NCBI GenBank assembly: GCA_947452875.1
Contig: CANGEZ010000007.1
Location: 1-23,474, forward strand
DNA: 23,474 nt
Source of the DNA: Chitinophagaceae bacterium
GTDB taxonomy: Bacteria > Bacteroidota > Bacteroidia > Chitinophagales > Chitinophagaceae
Reading direction: 5' to 3'
Below, piece by piece: positions 16,093-22,464 of the stretch; positions within the stretch are counted from its first letter, which is position 1, and each line of letters begins with the position of its first letter. The position numbers and the translations under genes were made by a program. The notes under the pieces are model-generated. The model was not told the DNA's origin. It ran no database searches and was given only the letters and a program-made list of their open reading frames with translations.

Positions 16093-16111
16093 GGAAGGAA
16101 TTCTTCTTTCC
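16093..16111 (+). other. Hairpin in the etfB 5' leader
   Basis: GGAAGGAA (16093-16100), loop TTC, TTCTTTCC (16104-16111) form an eight-pair stem with one G-U wobble just after the predicted transcription start. It has no T-tract, so it is not a terminator; it might stabilise the transcript 5' end. Confidence 0.4.
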
Positions 16112-16137
16112 AGCTTTCAAGAATAAAAAATAAGTTT

Positions 16138-16881
16138 ATGAAGATATTGATTTGTATCAGCAAAACTCCCGATACGACCGCAAAAATAGCCTTCACAGAT
16201 AACAATACGAAATTTGCTGCTGATGGTGTTCAATGGATTATCAACCCTTATGATGAATGGTATTCATTGGTAAGAGCGATTGAACTCAAAGAAGCTGACC
16301 CTTCTGTTGTATTACATCTGGTAAATGTTGGCGGCGCCGATAGCGAACCTATTATCAGAAAAGCTTTGGCTTTGGGTGGTGATGAAGCGATCAGAGTGAA
16401 TGCCGATCAATCTGACAGTTATTTTACTGCTGCACAAATTGCTCAAATTGCAAAAGAAGGTAGTTATGATTTAATATTCACCGGTAAAGAAACCATTGAT
16501 TACAATGGCTCTTCAATAGGTGGTATGATTGCTGAAATTTTGGATATTCCTTTTGTATCACATGCCGTGAAATTTGATTTAGCCAGTTCTCAAACGACCA
16601 TCGTTCGTGAAATTGATGGCGGCGAAGAAACCGTTCAAGTTAATTTACCATTGGTTGTCAGTTGCCAAAAAGGAATGGCAGAACAACGCATTCCAAATAT
16701 GAAAGGTATCATGGGCGCCAGAACAAAGCCTTTAAAAGTGGTTGAACCTATTGCCACAGAAGCCCTGACTTCTGTTGTAGCTTTTGATTTACCACCTGCA
16801 AAAGCTGGAGTTAAATTAGTTTCAGCCGATAACCCTGAAGAATTGGTAAGATTATTAAGCGAAGAAGCAAAAGCCATTTAA
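16138..16881 (+). CDS. etfB: Electron transfer flavoprotein beta subunit
   Basis: The 247-residue subunit pairs with EtfA to form the FAD/AMP-containing flavoprotein that carries electrons from acyl-CoA and other dehydrogenases to the quinone pool. The N-terminus MKILICISKTPDTTAKI, NPYDEWYSLVRAIELKE, the ALALGGDEAIRV segment and TGKETIDYNGSSIGGMIAE (the dehydrogenase recognition and AMP-binding region) identify the family. GMAEQRIPNMKGIMGARTKP is the conserved later segment. Length is normal. It is the first gene of an operon with etfA, 23 bases downstream, behind a strong promoter, and the pair ends at the intrinsic terminator at 17889. Confidence 0.96.
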   Translation: MKILICISKTPDTTAKIAFTDNNTKFAADGVQWIINPYDEWYSLVRAIELKEADPSVVLHLVNVGGADSEPIIRKALALGGDEAIRVNADQSDSYFTAAQIAQIAKEGSYDLIFTGKETIDYNGSSIGGMIAEILDIPFVSHAVKFDLASSQTTIVREIDGGEETVQVNLPLVVSCQKGMAEQRIPNMKGIMGARTKPLKVVEPIATEALTSVVAFDLPPAKAGVKLVSADNPEELVRLLSEEAKAI

Positions 16882-16904
16882 TTCAAACATTTCAACTAAA
16901 AAAT

Positions 16905-17864
16905 ATGAGCGTTTTAGTATTTATAGACATTGCAGACGGCCAAATTAAAAAAGCATCATTTGAAGCTGCTTGTTACGGAGCACAAACCGCAGCACTTTTA
17001 GCTACAAAAGCAGAAGCCATTGTACTAGGTACTTGCGAAGCTGATTTGTCAGTGCTCGGACAATATGGAATCAGTAAAGTACATACTGTATCCGATGCAA
17101 AATTGAATCATTTCGACAGTCAAGTTTTTACCAAAATAATTGCTGATGCCGCTGCTGGTGCTGATGTTATCGTATTTTCAAACAATACCACTGGAAAAGC
17201 TATTGCCCCAAGATTGAGTGCGAGATTAAAAGCAGGTTTGGTAACCGGCGCGGTAGCATTACCGGAAGTTTCGGCTGGTTTTGTGGTTAAAAAAAGCGTG
17301 TTCAGCGGTAAGGCATTTGCCAACATAGGTATCAACAGCGCTAAAAAAATTATTGCATTAAATCCCAATGCTTTCAATATTACCAAAACTGACGGCATAG
17401 CTGAAGTTGCGGCTTTGAATTCAGAAATACCTGCTGCAGCAGTGACTGTTTTGTCTGTAAATAAAGTTACCGGTGAAATACCACTTAGCGAAGCGGATAT
17501 TGTGGTGAGCGGTGGAAGAGGTTTGAAAGGCCCTGAAAACTGGGGTTTGGTTACCGATTTGGCGAAATTATTAGGAGCTGCTACCGCTTGTAGCCGTCCT
17601 GTTGCCGATATCCACTGGCGTCCACATCATGAGCATGTGGGTCAAACCGGTTTGGCTATTGCACCCAATTTGTACATCGCCATCGGAATTTCAGGTGCCA
17701 TTCAACATTTGGCAGGTGTAAATAGGAGTAAAACCATTGTTGTCATCAACAAAGACCCAGAAGCACCATTCTTCAAAGCCGCTGATTACGGAATTGTTGG
17801 AGATGCCTTTGAGGTGGTGCCTAAAATCATCGATGCCGTAAAGAAACTAAAGGGAATGTCATAA
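16905..17864 (+). CDS. etfA: Electron transfer flavoprotein alpha subunit
   Basis: The 319-residue subunit holds most of the FAD site of the EtfAB heterodimer. The N-terminal half (residues 1-190) is the divergent Rossmann-like domain. The C-terminal half contains the classic FAD signature: VSGGRGLKGPENWGLV, GAATACSRPVAD, then GQTGLAIAPNLYIAIGISGAIQH and NKDPEAPFFKAADYGIVGD. The usual family order beta-alpha is kept, with a 23-base gap. The intrinsic terminator starts 25 bases after the stop. Likely partners are acyl-CoA dehydrogenases and an ETF-quinone oxidoreductase encoded elsewhere. Confidence 0.97.
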   Translation: MSVLVFIDIADGQIKKASFEAACYGAQTAALLATKAEAIVLGTCEADLSVLGQYGISKVHTVSDAKLNHFDSQVFTKIIADAAAGADVIVFSNNTTGKAIAPRLSARLKAGLVTGAVALPEVSAGFVVKKSVFSGKAFANIGINSAKKIIALNPNAFNITKTDGIAEVAALNSEIPAAAVTVLSVNKVTGEIPLSEADIVVSGGRGLKGPENWGLVTDLAKLLGAATACSRPVADIHWRPHHEHVGQTGLAIAPNLYIAIGISGAIQHLAGVNRSKTIVVINKDPEAPFFKAADYGIVGDAFEVVPKIIDAVKKLKGMS

Positions 17865-17888
17865 ATCATATCCACAACAAATAAATTC

Positions 17889-17923
17889 AAGCCTTTCGAT
17901 AAATTTTGAAAGGCTTATTTTTT
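17889..17923 (+). terminator. Intrinsic terminator of etfBA
   Basis: AAGCCTTTC (17889-17897) pairs perfectly with GAAAGGCTT (17908-17916) across a 10-base loop and is followed by ATTTTTTT. Confidence 0.9.
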
Positions 17924-17931
17924 TATATTTG
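17924..17931 (+). promoter_or_regulatory. Candidate -7 element for the bifunctional nuclease gene
   Basis: TATATTTG is an exact TANNTTTG match immediately after the etfA terminator and 26 bases before the next ATG. No TTTG is present at the ideal distance (TTTG at 17905 gives a 15-base spacer inside the terminator stem), so the promoter is plausible but incomplete. Confidence 0.45.
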
Positions 17932-17957
17932 TAAACTTGAGCTAATACATATTTCAT

Positions 17958-18566
17958 ATGAAAAAAATAGAACTGGAAATTGTCGCCCTCTCACATAGTA
18001 TTACCCAAACGCATTCTTACGCGGTTGTATTAGGTGAAATGAATGGTTTAAGACGCTTACCAATTGTGATTGGTGGATTTGAAGCACAGGCCATTGCGGT
18101 AGCTTTAGAGAGAATGACTCCCAGTCGCCCATTAACTCATGACTTGATGAAAAATTTCATGTTGGCTTTCAATGTTGAATTGCATGAAATTGTGATCAAC
18201 GATTTACAAGAAGGCATATTTTATTCTCAGTTGGTTTGTAGTTCTTCAAATGATACTGTTGTAATTGATTCCAGAACTTCTGATGCCTTAGCCATTGCCG
18301 TTAGATTTGGTTGCCCGATATATACTTATGAAAACATACTAGTACAAGCAGGTGTTTTAATGGATGATGAAAATAAAAAAGTAGGTGCCCCTGCATCTTC
18401 ATCCGGGCCCTCTTCATTGACTTCAGAAACAGGAGGTCCAGATAATCTAAAAACCATGACTACTAAGGATCTCAACAGCTTGCTTAATGATGTACTTGAC
18501 CAAGAAGATTATATCAAAGCCATTGCCATACGTGATGAATTAAAAAGCAGAAACGAAAAAGAATAA
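17958..18566 (+). CDS. Bifunctional nuclease (DUF151) family protein with C-terminal UVR motif
   Basis: The 202-residue cytoplasmic protein has an N-terminal BFN/DUF151 domain (about residues 1-135): KKIELEIVALSHS, YAVVLGEMNGLRRLPIVIGGFEAQAIAVAL, PLTHDLMKNF and SRTSDALAIAVRFGCPIY. A Ser/Gly-rich linker follows, then a UvrB/UvrC-type motif (about 167-200; LNDVLDQEDYIKAIAIRDELKSR). DUF151 proteins are described as having RNase and DNase activity in plants, but the bacterial role is not settled. The etf-BFN-ispE order suggests a housekeeping neighbourhood; ispE begins 29 bases after the stop and may be cotranscribed. Confidence 0.92.
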   Translation: MKKIELEIVALSHSITQTHSYAVVLGEMNGLRRLPIVIGGFEAQAIAVALERMTPSRPLTHDLMKNFMLAFNVELHEIVINDLQEGIFYSQLVCSSSNDTVVIDSRTSDALAIAVRFGCPIYTYENILVQAGVLMDDENKKVGAPASSSGPSSLTSETGGPDNLKTMTTKDLNSLLNDVLDQEDYIKAIAIRDELKSRNEKE

Positions 18567-18595
18567 CTGCTTTACTCTCTTATAAAATCATCTCC

Positions 18596-19411
18596 ATGGT
18601 TGCCTTTCCCAATGCTAAAATTAATTTAGGTTTATACATTACAGGAAAAAGACCTGATGGCTACCATAATCTTGAAACTATTTTCTTTCCGATTAATTTA
18701 AAAGACGTTCTTGAAATCATTGAATCCAATGAAGCAGAACAAGTAATTTTCAGTAGCTCTGGATTGACAGTCAGTGGTGATATTGCAGACAACCTTTGCG
18801 TTAAAGCATACCAGTTGTTGAAAAAAGATTTTCCTACTCTACCACATATAAAAATGCATTTGCACAAGGTTATTCACATGGGAGCTGGTATGGGCGGAGG
18901 TTCCAGCGATGCTGCATTTACACTAATGATGCTCAATGAGAAATTCGAATTAGGAATTTCTCAACAGCAATTGCTTGAATATGCATTAACATTAGGAAGC
19001 GATTGTCCTTTCTTTATCATCAACAAACCTTGTTTGGCAAAAGGACGTGGCGAACAATTAACTGAAATCTCTTTATCATTAGATGCTTTTCAAATTCTCA
19101 TCGTCAACCCAGGTATTCATGTTAATACGGCAATGGCTTTCCGAAATTTGAATTTACATCCCAATTCAAAAGAACTTGAGTCAGAAATCTTGAAACCATT
19201 AATCACCTGGAAAACCAGTATTCACAATGATTTCGAAACAAATGTTGGCAATGCTCATCCTGACATTTTAGCCATTAAACAAAAGCTTTACGAATTAGGC
19301 GCCATCTATTCTAGTATGTCGGGCAGCGGCAGTACGGTATTCGGTATTTTTGAAAATAAAATCAACACGGAAAATATTTTTCCTGCTAACTGCTTTTACA
19401 AATGGGTTTAA
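18596..19411 (+). CDS. ispE: 4-diphosphocytidyl-2-C-methyl-D-erythritol kinase
   Basis: The 271-residue GHMP kinase phosphorylates the 2-hydroxyl of CDP-methylerythritol with ATP in the MEP isoprenoid pathway. K8 in PNAKINLGLYITGKRPDGYH and D136 in LGSDCPFF are the expected catalytic pair. The ATP-binding GHMP loop is G96-A-G-M-G-G-G-S-S-D105. The C-terminal SMSGSGSTVFGIF motif is also conserved. The length is slightly below the E. coli enzyme (283). The start at 18596 places the PNAKINL motif at the usual position. It implies that this organism uses the MEP rather than the mevalonate route. Confidence 0.97.
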   Translation: MVAFPNAKINLGLYITGKRPDGYHNLETIFFPINLKDVLEIIESNEAEQVIFSSSGLTVSGDIADNLCVKAYQLLKKDFPTLPHIKMHLHKVIHMGAGMGGGSSDAAFTLMMLNEKFELGISQQQLLEYALTLGSDCPFFIINKPCLAKGRGEQLTEISLSLDAFQILIVNPGIHVNTAMAFRNLNLHPNSKELESEILKPLITWKTSIHNDFETNVGNAHPDILAIKQKLYELGAIYSSMSGSGSTVFGIFENKINTENIFPANCFYKWV

Positions 19412-19416
19412 CTCAT

Positions 19417-19424
19417 TACCTTCG
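19417..19424 (+). promoter_or_regulatory. Possible promoter element upstream of the rocD leader
   Basis: TACCTTCG differs from TANNTTTG at one base. The corresponding upstream element is only TTTT (19394-19397, inside ispE). If used, transcription begins near 19428-19431, making the leader ORF at 19433 almost leaderless. Confidence 0.35.
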
Positions 19425-19432
19425 TTTCGCAA

Positions 19433-19495
19433 ATGAAAAGAACGCAATTACATATTCTTTCTTCTAATCTTGATTTACTTAACCATCGAGGATAA
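19433..19495 (+). CDS. Possible 20-codon leader ORF upstream of rocD
   Basis: The short ORF begins MKRTQLHILSS, contains five Leu among 20 residues and ends NHRG before TAA. It sits between a near-consensus promoter element and an intrinsic terminator whose stem begins 10 bases after the stop, which is the layout of a transcription attenuator. I see no run of Arg or ornithine-pathway codons that would explain rocD control; Leu is the only enriched residue. No clear competing antiterminator fold was found by eye. It may also be a chance ORF in the ispE 3' spacer. Confidence 0.35.
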   Translation: MKRTQLHILSSNLDLLNHRG

Positions 19496-19505
19496 TTTCT
19501 GATGC

Positions 19506-19531
19506 GCCCTCAATTGGAGGGCCCCTTTTTT
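19506..19531 (+). terminator. Intrinsic terminator between ispE/leader and rocD
   Basis: GCCCTC (19506-19511), loop AATTG, GAGGGC (19517-19522), then CCC and TTTTTT. It could terminate the ispE transcript or act as an attenuator for rocD, which starts 55 bases later. Confidence 0.75.
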
Positions 19532-19585
19532 ATATATTTATTTTCCTTTTCAATTTTTACTTTTTACTTTTAAATTTTCTCAACC

Positions 19586-20821
19586 ATGCATACTTCAACA
19601 ATGGTATCTGCCAATACCCAACACTTTCTTGATCTTGAAGAAAAATACGGAGCCCACAATTATCATCCTTTACCTGTAGTTTTAAAAAAAGGATCAGGTG
19701 TTTTTTTATGGGATGTGGATGATAAAAAATACTACGATTTCTTGAGTGGATATTCTGCCGTAAACCAAGGGCATTGTCATCCTAAAATTGTAGCTACTTT
19801 AAAAGAACAAGCCGAAATATTAACACTGACATCAAGAGCATTTCACAATAACTTATTGGGTGAATATGAAAAATACATCACCGAATATTTTGGTTATGAC
19901 AAAGTATTGCCGATGAATACTGGTGTTGAAGGCGGTGAGACAGCCATTAAATTAGCAAGAAGATGGGGTTATATGGTAAAAGGTATTGAAACCAATCAAG
20001 CGAAAATCATTTTTGCTGAAGGTAATTTCTGGGGAAGAACAATGGCAGCTATCTCCTCTTCTACCGACCCCAGCAGCTACAAAGATTTCGGACCCTTTAT
20101 GCCCGGATTTGAAATTGTAGCCTACAATGATTTAGCTGCATTAGAAATTGCATTACAAGATAAAAATGTAGCCGCTTTTATGTTTGAGCCTATTCAAGGC
20201 GAGGCTGGCGTTGTATTACCAGATAATGGCTACATAAGTGGCGTAAGAAAATTATGTTCGCAATACAATGTGTTGATGATTGCAGATGAAATTCAAACAG
20301 GCTTGGCAAGAACAGGAAAAATGCTGGCCTGCGACCATGAAAATGTAAAACCCGATATCTTGATTTTAGGAAAAGCATTGAGTGGTGGCACCATGCCGGT
20401 TAGTGCAGTATTGGCAAATAATGAAATCATGATGACCATCAAACCCGGTGAACATGGAAGCACCTATGGTGGAAATCCATTGGCATGTAAAGTTGCCATT
20501 GCAGCGCTTCAAGTTTTGAAAGATGAAAACATGGCAGCAAATGCCGATAAAATGGGTACTATATTTAGACAAGCTTTAGCAGATTTACACTCACCATTCA
20601 TTTCGGTTATACGTGGCCGTGGTTTGTTAAACGCAATTGTCATCAAACATGAAAACCCGGAGGCTGCTTGGGATTTATGTTTAACTTTAAAAGATAATGG
20701 ATTATTAGCCAAACCTACTCATGGCGATAAAATCAGATTTGCTCCGCCCCTATGCATCACCGAAAGTGAAATTATGGATTGTGTAAAAATCATTGAAAAA
20801 AGTCTAGACTGTTTAAAATAA
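19586..20821 (+). CDS. rocD: Ornithine aminotransferase (ornithine-oxo-acid transaminase)
   Basis: The 411-residue PLP enzyme converts L-ornithine and 2-oxoglutarate to glutamate-5-semialdehyde and glutamate, linking arginine/ornithine catabolism to proline and glutamate. It is a class III aminotransferase: N-terminal KYGAHNYHPLPVVL is characteristic of OAT, then FLSGYSAVNQGHCHPKI, NTGVEGGETAIKLARRWGY, EPIQGEAGV, IADEIQTGLARTGK, K263 in ILGKALSGG as the Schiff-base lysine, and STYGGNPLACKVA. Length is usual. A second Met at codon 6 is an alternative start. A VIT-type transporter gene starts five bases after the stop and is probably cotranscribed. A terminator and short ORF precede it. Confidence 0.95.
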   Translation: MHTSTMVSANTQHFLDLEEKYGAHNYHPLPVVLKKGSGVFLWDVDDKKYYDFLSGYSAVNQGHCHPKIVATLKEQAEILTLTSRAFHNNLLGEYEKYITEYFGYDKVLPMNTGVEGGETAIKLARRWGYMVKGIETNQAKIIFAEGNFWGRTMAAISSSTDPSSYKDFGPFMPGFEIVAYNDLAALEIALQDKNVAAFMFEPIQGEAGVVLPDNGYISGVRKLCSQYNVLMIADEIQTGLARTGKMLACDHENVKPDILILGKALSGGTMPVSAVLANNEIMMTIKPGEHGSTYGGNPLACKVAIAALQVLKDENMAANADKMGTIFRQALADLHSPFISVIRGRGLLNAIVIKHENPEAAWDLCLTLKDNGLLAKPTHGDKIRFAPPLCITESEIMDCVKIIEKSLDCLK

Positions 20822-20826
20822 AATAT

Positions 20827-21534
20827 ATGGATACTCATTTGCATCATGATCACATTGAGAGCCATTTAAAAAGTTCTGCGTTATTGACAGACATTGTCAT
20901 TGGCATGAGCGATGGTCTTACCGTACCATTTGCCTTAGCGGCAGGATTGAGTGGTGCTGTAGTCAAAAGCGATATCATCATCATCGCAGGTATCGCAGAA
21001 ATTGCTGCTGGCAGTATCGCGATGGGATTGGGTGGTTATCTCGCTGGCAAAACAGAACAAGACCATTACAATAGCGAAATAAAAAGAGAATATGATGAAA
21101 TTGAAAACCTAAGGCATCGTGAAATCGAAGAGACAAAAGAGTTTTTTGCTAACATAGGTTTGAGTGAAGAATTGCAGGAAAAAGCAACAGAAGAAATTTC
21201 AAGAGACAAAGACAGATGGGTGGATTTTATGATGAAGTATGAACTAGGCTTAGAAAAGCCTGATCCTAAAAGAGCTACTAAAAGCGCGCTTAACATTGGA
21301 TTGTCTTACATAGCAGGCGGCATAATTCCTTTAAGCCCATATTTTTTTATTCACGATTCCAGTGTTGCATTGGAATACTCTGTTGTTGCCACTTTAATTT
21401 GTTTATTCATTTTTGGTTTCTTCAAAAGCAAAATTACAGGAGTCAATCCATGGAAAGGTGCGATCAGAGTAATGCTTATCGGCGCTATGGCTGCAGGCGC
21501 GGCGTTTGGGGTGGCGAAGATGATTGGAGGGTGA
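20827..21534 (+). CDS. VIT1/CCC1 family metal (Fe/Mn) transporter
   Basis: The 235-residue membrane protein belongs to the vacuolar iron transporter family, which exports or sequesters Fe(II)/Mn(II) from the cytoplasm. Helices lie at about residues 20-42, 48-74, 152-172, 182-200 and 211-233. D29 (in MSDGLTVPFALAAGLSG) and M66 (in GSIAMGLGGYLA) correspond by analogy to the metal-path Asp and Met of plant VIT1. The loop of about 76-145 is Glu-rich (REIEETKEFF, EEISRD) and matches the cytoplasmic metal-binding domain. The N-terminus is His-rich (HLHHDHIESH), possibly an additional metal site. A dispersed TGTAAAA-type repeat begins at its stop codon. Confidence 0.9.
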   Translation: MDTHLHHDHIESHLKSSALLTDIVIGMSDGLTVPFALAAGLSGAVVKSDIIIIAGIAEIAAGSIAMGLGGYLAGKTEQDHYNSEIKREYDEIENLRHREIEETKEFFANIGLSEELQEKATEEISRDKDRWVDFMMKYELGLEKPDPKRATKSALNIGLSYIAGGIIPLSPYFFIHDSSVALEYSVVATLICLFIFGFFKSKITGVNPWKGAIRVMLIGAMAAGAAFGVAKMIGG

Positions 21535-21582
21535 GGAGAGGAAATGTAAAATATTGAATGTAAAATAATAAATGTAAAAGTA
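21532..21582 (+). repeat. TGTAAAA-type repeat abutting the VIT gene stop
   Basis: From the TGA stop, the sequence runs GGAGAGGAAATGTAAAATA then TTGAATGTAAAA and ATGTAAAAGT. It is the inverted counterpart of 15691-15736. Confidence 0.75.
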
Positions 21583-21618
21583 GTTTTTCGGAAATGAAAA
21601 ATCATTTTCTCATGAAAA

Positions 21619-21655
21619 GCCTCACCCCCAACCCCTCTCCAAAAGAGAGGGGGGC
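21619..21655. repeat. CTCACCCCCAACCCCTCTCC-type hairpin repeat
   Basis: CCCCTCTC (21632-21639), loop CAAAA, GAGAGGGG (21645-21652) form a perfect eight-pair GC-rich stem without a T-tract. This kind of element is familiar as intergenic filler in Bacteroidota and cyanobacteria. Confidence 0.75.
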
Positions 21656-21681
21656 AAACAGAATTTTTCACTAAAAGAATA

Positions 21682-21698
21682 ATTCATGAATTCGTGGC
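21682..21698 (-). repeat. GCCACGAATTCACGAAT dispersed repeat, copy 3 (inverted)
   Basis: One mismatch to the units at 15458 and 15591, on the opposite strand. Confidence 0.8.
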
Positions 21699-21707
21699 AA
21701 CCCTATG

Positions 21708-21748
21708 CAAAACATAATCAAAGTCCCCCTTGGGGGATTGAGGGGGCC
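21708..21748 (+). repeat. 41-base palindromic repeat, copy 1
   Basis: The unit is CAAAACATAATCAA followed by two bases, then TCCCCCTTGGGGGA and GAGGGGGCC. It matches the copy at 21842-21882 at 37 of 41 positions by eye. The CCCCC/GGGGG arms allow alternative hairpins. Confidence 0.85.
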
Positions 21749-21752
21749 TATA

Positions 21753-21769
21753 ATTCGTGAATTCGTGGC
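21753..21769 (-). repeat. GCCACGAATTCACGAAT dispersed repeat, copy 4 (inverted)
   Basis: Exact inverted copy of the units at 15458 and 15591, lying between the two 41-base repeats. Confidence 0.85.
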
Positions 21770-21788
21770 TATTTAAATAAATATCATT

Positions 21789-21821
21789 GCGACTTTGCCT
21801 CTTTGCGAGCTTAGCGTGAAA
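21789..21821. repeat. GCGACTTTGCCTCTTTGCG-type element
   Basis: A stretch of CTTTGC-spaced units ending in TTAGCGTGAAA. It resembles, on the opposite strand, the GGCACAAAGGGACACAAAG element near 15424-15443, suggesting one degenerate family. Confidence 0.55.
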
Positions 21822-21841
21822 CCCATTCGAGACAATCCCAA

Positions 21842-21882
21842 CAAAACATAATCAACTTCCCCCTTGGGGGACCGAGGGGGCC
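21842..21882 (+). repeat. 41-base palindromic repeat, copy 2, reaching into the methyltransferase gene
   Basis: This copy lies 134 bases after copy 1 in the same orientation. Positions 21852-21881 are also coding on the minus strand: the repeat encodes the last nine residues (APSVPQGGS) and the TGA stop of the methyltransferase. Confidence 0.85.
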
Positions 21883-22463
21883 AAAATCACAAACAACTCA
21901 TTACCCTGCCTTGGCACAGCAGAATTATAACAAGCACTCATTGTTTTAATTTCAAACTTCGAAGAAAATAATTTCCTGTATTCATTTTCATTCCCACCAA
22001 AAGGAGGGTTTGATGTAAATTCTCTGTCAAATAACACACCCACTAATTTCCCATCGGGCTTTAATAAATTAAAAATCTTATCCCTATATTTTTCTCTGTT
22101 TTCAGGCTTGAATGAACAAAAGAAAGTCTGTTCCAATATTAAATCATATTGCCCTTGAAGATTAAAAAAATCATCACAAATAATATGGACTGACTTTCCT
22201 GATTCATTAACAAATTTACGTTTAAGTTGCTCCGTTAGTATTGGAGAAATATCCGCAAGTGTAATATTGGCAAATCCTTTTTGAATTAAATATGCAGCTT
22301 CATATGCATTGCCGCAACCCGGAATCAGAATAGAAATATTTTTGTTTGAAAGTTGGTCTATATATGCTTGCAATGGTGGGGACACTTCTCCTAAATCCCA
22401 ACCGGTAGCTTCTGATTTATATCTTTGACTCCAATATTTTTCATCAAGGGATTCGGTGTTCAT
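21852..22463 (-). CDS. TPMT-like class I SAM-dependent methyltransferase
   Basis: The 203-residue soluble protein has the thiopurine-methyltransferase-like layout: EKYWSQRYKSEATGWDLGEVSPPLQAYI at residues 8-35, SAM-binding motif I ILIPGCGNAYEAAYL (45-59), acidic D71 in ITLADIS, DDFF (97-100), and QTFFCSFKPENREKY then LLKPDGKLVGVLFDR. The substrate is unknown; small thiol, halide or sulfur acceptors are typical. I chose ATG 22463: the longer frame to 22625 runs through the upstream CDF gene, and family homology starts at NTESLDEKYW. The stop of the CDF gene is one base upstream, so the two are cotranscribed. The last nine residues (195-203) come from a dispersed repeat. Confidence 0.88.
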   Translation of the reverse strand: MNTESLDEKYWSQRYKSEATGWDLGEVSPPLQAYIDQLSNKNISILIPGCGNAYEAAYLIQKGFANITLADISPILTEQLKRKFVNESGKSVHIICDDFFNLQGQYDLILEQTFFCSFKPENREKYRDKIFNLLKPDGKLVGVLFDREFTSNPPFGGNENEYRKLFSSKFEIKTMSACYNSAVPRQGNELFVILAPSVPQGGS

Positions 22464-22464
22464 A

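Larger units (their letters stand above)
21535..21851. other. Repeat-filled intergenic region between VIT and methyltransferase genes
   Basis: The 317-base spacer between convergent genes consists mostly of at least five repeat families, listed separately. No gene or T-tailed terminator was found; the GC-rich hairpins at 21632-21652 and the CCCCC/GGGGG palindromes could slow polymerase from both sides. Confidence 0.7.

Noticed and set aside
19425..19531. 6S-like RNA in the ispE-rocD spacer
   Set aside because: The sequence does not fold by eye into a long rod with a central bubble; only the 3' terminator stem is convincing.
21351..21671. Minus-strand ORF of 106 codons across the VIT gene 3' end and repeat region
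   Set aside because: Its N-terminal part (CPPLFWRGVGGEAF) is simply translated from the CCCCTCTCC-type repeat and the rest is antisense to the VIT gene.
21708..21882. Insertion sequence or miniature transposon bounded by the two 41-base repeats
   Set aside because: The repeats are direct rather than terminal inverted, no transposase or target-site duplication is visible, and the interior consists of other repeat families.
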